From an uncultured Ruminococcus sp. (GTDB lineage Bacteria; Bacillota; Clostridia; Oscillospirales; Acutalibacteraceae): a stretch of DNA of 8,173 bases. The translations under genes were made by a program, and so were the position numbers. The stretch spans positions 1 to 8,173 of the forward strand of contig CACYDB010000058.1 in assembly GCA_902773035.1 (NCBI GenBank), given 5' to 3'. Below, one piece after another: positions 6,523 through 8,173 of the stretch (its first letter is position 1; each line of letters starts with the position of its first letter). Under the pieces are notes generated by a model. It made no database searches and had not been told where the DNA came from. It saw nothing but the letters and a program-made list of their open reading frames with translations.

Positions 6523-6527
6523 TAATT

Positions 6528-7967
6528 ATGGCTAAGAATAAAAAAATGGTCGAGGCTATCACAAGCCGCGACGAAGACTTCGCTAAATGGTATACAGATA
6601 TTGTAAAGAAGGCTCAGCTTATTGACTACTCCAGCGTCAAGGGCTGTATGGTTTTCCGTCCTTATGGCTACGCAATCTGGGAGAATATCCAGAAGGATAT
6701 GGACAGACGCTTCAAGGAAACAGGCGTTGAGAACGTCTATATGCCGATGTTCATTCCCGAGAGCCTCTTGCAGAGAGAGAAGGATCACGTTGAGGGCTTC
6801 GCGCCCGAATGCGCTTGGGTTACACACGGCGGTACGGAAAAGCTTGCCGAAAGACTCTGCGTAAGACCTACGTCGGAGACGCTTTTCTGCGAGCATTACA
6901 AGAAGGTCGTCGAGACCTACCGCGACCTGCCGAAGCTGTACAATCAGTGGTGCTCGGTCGTAAGATGGGAAAAGACTACAAGACCTTTCCTGAGAAACTC
7001 GGAGTTTCTCTGGCAGGAAGGTCATACTATACACGAGACAGCCGAGGAGGCTAAGGAGGAAACTCTCCGTATGCTCAAGGTTTACGAGGATTTCTACCGC
7101 GAGACTCTCGCTATCCCCGCGGTTGTAGGCAGAAAAACCGAGAAGGAAAAGTTTGCAGGCGCTGAGATCACATACACGATCGAGCCGATGATGCACAACG
7201 GCGTAGCGCTTCAGGGCGGTACCTCGCACTACTTCGGCGACGGATTCGCCAAGAGCTTTGACATCAAGTTCCAGGGCCGCGACAATACTCTCCACTATCC
7301 TCACCAGACCTCGTGGGGCGTATCAACAAGAATGATAGGCGCGATCATTATGGTTCACGGCGACGACGACGGACTTATCCTTCCTCCGAAGATCAGTCCG
7401 ATTCAGGTTGCTGTCATTCCTATCGCTCAGCATAAGGAGGGCGTGCTTGAAAAGGCTGAGGAACTGAAAGAAATGCTCTCTAAGTCCTTCCGCGTAAAGC
7501 TCGACGACAGCGATCACGCTCCCGGCTGGAAGTTCTCAGAGTACGAGATGAAGGGCGTTCCCGTAAGAGTTGAGATCGGTCCCAAAGATATTGAGAATAA
7601 TCAGTGCGTAATCGTACGCCGCGATACAAGAGAAAAGATTTTCACTCCGCTCGACAAGCTCGAGGAGACTGTAGCTAAGGCTCTGGAGGATATCCACGAG
7701 GCTATGTATAACAGAGCGCTCGAAAATATGAAGGAAAAGACTCACGTAGCTCTCAATTATGACGAGTTCGTCACTCTCGGCAAGGAGCAGGGCGGATTTA
7801 TCAAGGCTATGTGGTGCGGCGACTCAGAGTGCGAGGATAAGCTCAAGGAGGTTACGGGCGGCGTTAAGAGCCGTTGTATCCCCTTTGAAGAGGAAAAACT
7901 CGCCGATACCTGCGTATGCTGCGGCAAGCCCGCCAAGCATATGGTATACTGGGGCAAGCAATACTAA
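6528..7967 (+). CDS. proS: Prolyl-tRNA synthetase, archaeal/eukaryotic-like type with C-terminal zinc domain
   Basis: Class II aminoacyl-tRNA synthetase that charges tRNA-Pro. From the ATG at 6528 it is 479 aa. Motif 1 lies around residues 39-77 (ending in the YMPMFIP strand), the proline-binding RPTSE loop at 113-117, motif 2 with RWE at 146-148, the GGTSHYFG segment at 230-237, and motif 3 with GVSTR at 264-268, followed by HGDDDGLILPP. The anticodon-binding domain starts near 290. The C-terminal extension carries Cys430, Cys435, Cys462 and Cys465 (CxxxxC and CxxC), spaced like the zinc site of the Thermus enzyme, and ends in the characteristic Tyr. There is no INS editing domain between motifs 2 and 3, which marks the short archaeal/eukaryotic-like class rather than the E. 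coli type. This class is known in several Firmicutes and Thermus. Alone in its transcript. Confidence 0.97.
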   Translation: MAKNKKMVEAITSRDEDFAKWYTDIVKKAQLIDYSSVKGCMVFRPYGYAIWENIQKDMDRRFKETGVENVYMPMFIPESLLQREKDHVEGFAPECAWVTHGGTEKLAERLCVRPTSETLFCEHYKKVVETYRDLPKLYNQWCSVVRWEKTTRPFLRNSEFLWQEGHTIHETAEEAKEETLRMLKVYEDFYRETLAIPAVVGRKTEKEKFAGAEITYTIEPMMHNGVALQGGTSHYFGDGFAKSFDIKFQGRDNTLHYPHQTSWGVSTRMIGAIIMVHGDDDGLILPPKISPIQVAVIPIAQHKEGVLEKAEELKEMLSKSFRVKLDDSDHAPGWKFSEYEMKGVPVRVEIGPKDIENNQCVIVRRDTREKIFTPLDKLEETVAKALEDIHEAMYNRALENMKEKTHVALNYDEFVTLGKEQGGFIKAMWCGDSECEDKLKEVTGGVKSRCIPFEEEKLADTCVCCGKPAKHMVYWGKQY

Positions 7968-8033
7968 TTCGGAATACGGAATTCGGAATGCGAAATATGC
8001 AATTCGGAATTCGGAATGCGAAATTCGGAATTA
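7966..8033. repeat. Short imperfect AATTCGGAAT repeat array
   Basis: The decamer AATTCGGAAT occurs at 7966, 7980, 8001, 8008 and 8022 (the third and fourth overlap), interleaved with variants such as ATACGG and ATGCGAAAT. An identical 20-base block recurs at 7977-7996 and 8005-8024, giving a 28-base period. The first copy begins inside the TAA stop of proS. The array is not protein coding and contains GAATTC palindromes but no strong long hairpin. Such simple intergenic arrays are known from various bacterial genomes; their function is unclear. Confidence 0.8.
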
Positions 8034-8037
8034 AATT

Positions 8038-8068
8038 ACGCTAAGCGTTTGATTTTTATTAAATCAAA
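8038..8068. other. Two adjacent hairpins downstream of proS
   Basis: ACGC-TAA-GCGT (8038-8048) is followed by the perfect 8-bp AT-rich inverted repeat TTTGATTT / AAATCAAA around a TTATT loop (8048-8068). Neither is followed by a T-run on either strand, so these are not a classical intrinsic terminator; they may still act as a weak 3' end for the proS transcript or as the boundary of the next element. Confidence 0.4.
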
Positions 8069-8173
8069 GGAGCAGAACCTACCCTCACGCAGCAGACCTT
8101 ACGAGGAACTGACGGTCAGGGGGATATGAAGCCTCAGACAGAGGCACACTGAGTTTGACGAGGACATTTAAAA
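8069..8173. other. Unassigned, possibly structured leader or RNA element, cut by window edge
   Basis: No gene is recognised here. On the plus strand the stretch contains several small hairpins: CCT-TACG-AGG (8097-8106), CTGA-CGG-TCAG (8109-8119) and GCCTC-AGACA-GAGGC (8131-8145). The last is mutually exclusive with CTCAG / CTGAG (8133-8137 with 8149-8153). ATG at 8126 opens an 8-codon frame, MKPQTEAH, preceded by AGGGGG. GAGGA at 8160-8164 lies nine bases from the edge and could be the ribosome binding site of a gene starting just outside. On the minus strand a frame without start is open from the edge to TGA at 8085-8087 (28 codons), which could be the tail of an unrelated gene. I could not match it to a known riboswitch or ncRNA by eye. 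Confidence 0.35.

Noticed and set aside
6492..6527. T-box leader upstream of proS, as common for synthetase genes in Firmicutes
   Set aside because: The predicted leader is only about 33 nt and lacks the T-box sequence and any specifier stem; the upstream hairpin is the acpP terminator and precedes the proS promoter.
6429..7304. Long minus-strand open frame (291 codons) opposite the proS promoter and 5' half
   Set aside because: It runs through the acpP terminator, the proS promoter and the class II synthetase motifs, with no ribosome binding site or recognisable domain; a shadow of proS.
7966..8033. Possible CRISPR array downstream of proS
   Set aside because: Units are about 10 bases with overlapping or irregular spacing and no unique spacers of CRISPR length; there are no cas genes.
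8048..8068. Intrinsic terminator of proS
   Set aside because: The stem is entirely AT-rich apart from one pair and is not followed by a T-run on either strand, so it was listed only as a hairpin.
8085..8171. Minus-strand open frame of 28 codons running off the right edge
   Set aside because: It has no start within the window, no recognisable motif and is short enough to be open by chance; kept only as an alternative reading of the unexplained tail.

Overview
The window reads as chromosomal housekeeping DNA from a low-to-mid GC Firmicute, most likely class Clostridia and plausibly a Ruminococcaceae/Oscillospiraceae relative. This is an inference from four things: strong purine-rich ribosome binding sites, textbook sigma-A promoters, a beta-type DAHP synthase with an N-terminal regulatory domain, and an archaeal/eukaryotic-type prolyl-tRNA synthetase. 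I see no phage, transposase, CRISPR, tRNA or rRNA.

Left part (1-5996, minus strand). A tightly packed aromatic amino acid cluster is read right to left: aroE, aroK, aroF (DAHP synthase), tyrA (prephenate dehydrogenase), aroB, aroA, and the first 149 codons of aroC, cut by the window edge. Four junctions overlap by 1-4 nt or are 3 nt apart, so translational coupling is likely. The only sizeable internal gap (68 nt, aroK-aroF) holds a near-consensus sigma-A promoter, so the locus looks like a two-gene unit (aroE-aroK) followed by a separately boosted unit (aroF-tyrA-aroB-aroA-aroC). Together these enzymes make DAHP, 3-dehydroquinate, shikimate, shikimate-3-phosphate, EPSP and chorismate, and commit prephenate toward tyrosine. 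The 3-dehydroquinate dehydratase step (aroD/aroQ) and the phenylalanine branch (pheA) are not visible.

Middle (5997-6177). A compact divergent control region separates aroE from acpP. The acpP promoter is near-perfect. A weaker candidate aroE promoter lies back-to-back with it, with overlapping -35 elements. An inverted repeat brackets the acpP -10 box.

Right part (6178-8173, plus strand). acpP (acyl carrier protein, 75 aa) has its own promoter and a strong intrinsic terminator. proS (prolyl-tRNA synthetase, 479 aa) follows with its own promoter. Immediately after the proS stop codon lies an array of short AATTCGGAAT-like repeats. The last ~140 nt has no convincing gene but contains several small hairpins, a possible 8-codon leader peptide and a candidate ribosome binding site facing the window edge. 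This tail is the least explained part of the window and the best place to look for something new; the rest is well-understood core metabolism.
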